A DNA stretch of 22,331 nucleotides, from positions 1 through 22,331 of the forward strand of contig JAGTUY010000518.1 in assembly GCA_018224455.1 (NCBI GenBank), given 5' to 3'. The notes under the pieces were generated by a model, which worked only from the letters and a program-made list of their open reading frames with translations, did not search any database and was not told the DNA's origin. Origin of the DNA: Desulfosarcina sp. GTDB lineage: Bacteria > Desulfobacterota > Desulfobacteria > Desulfobacterales > Desulfosarcinaceae. Within the stretch, counting starts at the first letter, position 1, and the number at the start of each line of letters is the position of its first letter. Made by a program: the position numbers and the translations under genes. Below are positions 21,651-22,331 of the stretch, piece after piece.

Positions 21651-22331
21651 TCAATCGTCAGTTTGAAAAAGCGGGCTCCGGCCCAGTTCCTCGAACTGCC
21701 GGAAAAAGCGCTGCTGACCGCGGATGTCCCGCTCGTCCAGGCACCGCCGGATCACCTGGAAGTACCGCCGAATAATTGCCGGCGGAAGGTTGAGGGTTCC
21801 GGCTGCCTGCGATATGGCCTGTTCAACCAGGGACGGCTCACGGGCCCTAAATTCGTCCAGCCATTCAGACATGGCCGACTTGATCGCTTCGCCAGCGTCT
21901 TTTCTCACCACCCACCGGGCAAAAACAAAGGGAAGCCGATGGATGTCGAACCATTTTTGCGAGAGGTCCGAGATGAATATGGGCTGAGCACCGCCCGCTG
22001 TCTGGCCCTTGACCAGGGCTCGGTCACCGATCAGCAGTTCACCATCGGGAACCACGCCATCGGCGACGATATGCGGAAGTCCGTTGACCCCGTGGATTTG
22101 CCTCAAGAGCAGGTATAGCAGCCGGACGCTCGAGGCCGACTCGCCGGTCACCCGGATGGTTCTCGGATAATGCATCTCTTCAAAGGAGACGCGTGAGAAA
22201 AAGAGCACGCTCATGGACTCCCCTTCGGCGGCAATGCCGAAGCGCCCCACCGCTTCCACCACCCCGTCAAGCGCCCCCAGCCCGCCGACCGGCACCGCAG
22301 CGGCAACGACCGCCCCGGACAGAAGGGCTTC
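21651..22331 (-). CDS. mqnA: Chorismate dehydratase MqnA, 5' end outside the window
   Basis: C-terminal part (226 residues) of the periplasmic-binding-like enzyme that converts chorismate to 3-[(1-carboxyvinyl)oxy]benzoate, the first step of futalosine-dependent menaquinone synthesis. Recognisable segments are FGIAAEGESMSVLFFSRV, TIRVTGESASSVRLLYLLL, GELLIGDRALV and SQKWFDIHRLPFVFARWVVR. The frame is open to the window edge, reading LLSGAVVAAAVPVGG upstream, so the gene starts beyond 22331; an apparent GTG start at 22295 is internal. The C-terminal extension after residue 150 of the visible part is helical and typical of the family. It is directly upstream of mqnC, so the operon order is mqnA-mqnC, with other mqn genes perhaps beyond the edge. 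Confidence 0.88.
   Translation of the reverse strand, partial: EALLSGAVVAAAVPVGGLGALDGVVEAVGRFGIAAEGESMSVLFFSRVSFEEMHYPRTIRVTGESASSVRLLYLLLRQIHGVNGLPHIVADGVVPDGELLIGDRALVKGQTAGGAQPIFISDLSQKWFDIHRLPFVFARWVVRKDAGEAIKSAMSEWLDEFRAREPSLVEQAISQAAGTLNLPPAIIRRYFQVIRRCLDERDIRGQQRFFRQFEELGRSPLFQTDD

Noticed and set aside
1..22331. CRISPR arrays, tRNA or rRNA genes, transposons, phage or defence islands
   Set aside because: No regularly spaced repeats, cloverleaf-like sequence, transposase, integrase or terminal inverted repeats were seen; gene content and base use look uniform and core-like.

Overview
The window reads as chromosomal, housekeeping-rich DNA from a Gram-negative, GC-rich bacterium, most likely a sulfate-reducing deltaproteobacterium (Desulfobacterota, Desulfosarcina/Desulfobacteraceae-like). 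The assignment is an inference. It rests on the character of Lon, on menaquinone made by the futalosine route, on a large DUF294 signalling protein, on a DUF4911-MiaB-bifunctional nuclease gene string, and on several 'deltaproteobacteria-only' small proteins. No rRNA, tRNA, CRISPR array, insertion sequence, phage gene or integration scar was seen.

Layout. Positions 1-1145 (minus) carry greA-rpoZ-ttcA-like: transcript cleavage factor, RNA polymerase omega subunit, and a tRNA-thiolation-type PP-loop ATPase cut by the left edge. After a terminator-like hairpin, 1302-5231 (minus) holds lon and tsaB, coupled by a 4-base overlap, then psd with its own likely promoter. A type IV prepilin peptidase gene (5430-6206, plus) diverges from lon, and the two predicted promoters share overlapping -35 boxes. 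Positions 6209-9941 (minus) are a two-gene signalling unit: a protein with two cNMP-type domains, a CBS pair and a DUF294 nucleotidyltransferase, followed by a PAS-PAS-LuxR regulator. Next, all on minus, come an Mrp/ApbC iron-sulfur carrier and a DUF134 DNA-binding protein with a zinc ribbon, a small membrane protein whose 5' end is broken or frameshifted, and a membrane-anchored coiled-coil LysM protein.

Positions 13256-14727 (plus) hold a small acidic protein and an M29 aminopeptidase. They converge tail to tail on bfn-miaB-DUF4911 (14724-16944, minus). RecJ (17054-18778, plus) diverges from the DUF4911 gene and is followed by a pair of plus-strand genes: a 139-residue protein of unknown function and an RNase Z-like metallo-beta-lactamase. 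The right end (20502-22331, minus) carries mqnC and a partial mqnA for futalosine-dependent menaquinone synthesis.

Most of the window is ordinary core genome: transcription fidelity, proteostasis, tRNA modification (TtcA-like, TsaB, MiaB), DNA repair, phospholipid and quinone synthesis. The least ordinary items are (1) the 5' end of the membrane-protein gene near 12195-12246, where an A7 run in -1 slippery register joins an upstream reading frame to the gene; (2) the duplicated cNMP-like domains, which lack the usual FGE glutamate; and (3) the divergent RNase Z-like protein with its uncharacterised partner. I did not find convincing evidence of a wholly new defence or mobile system here.
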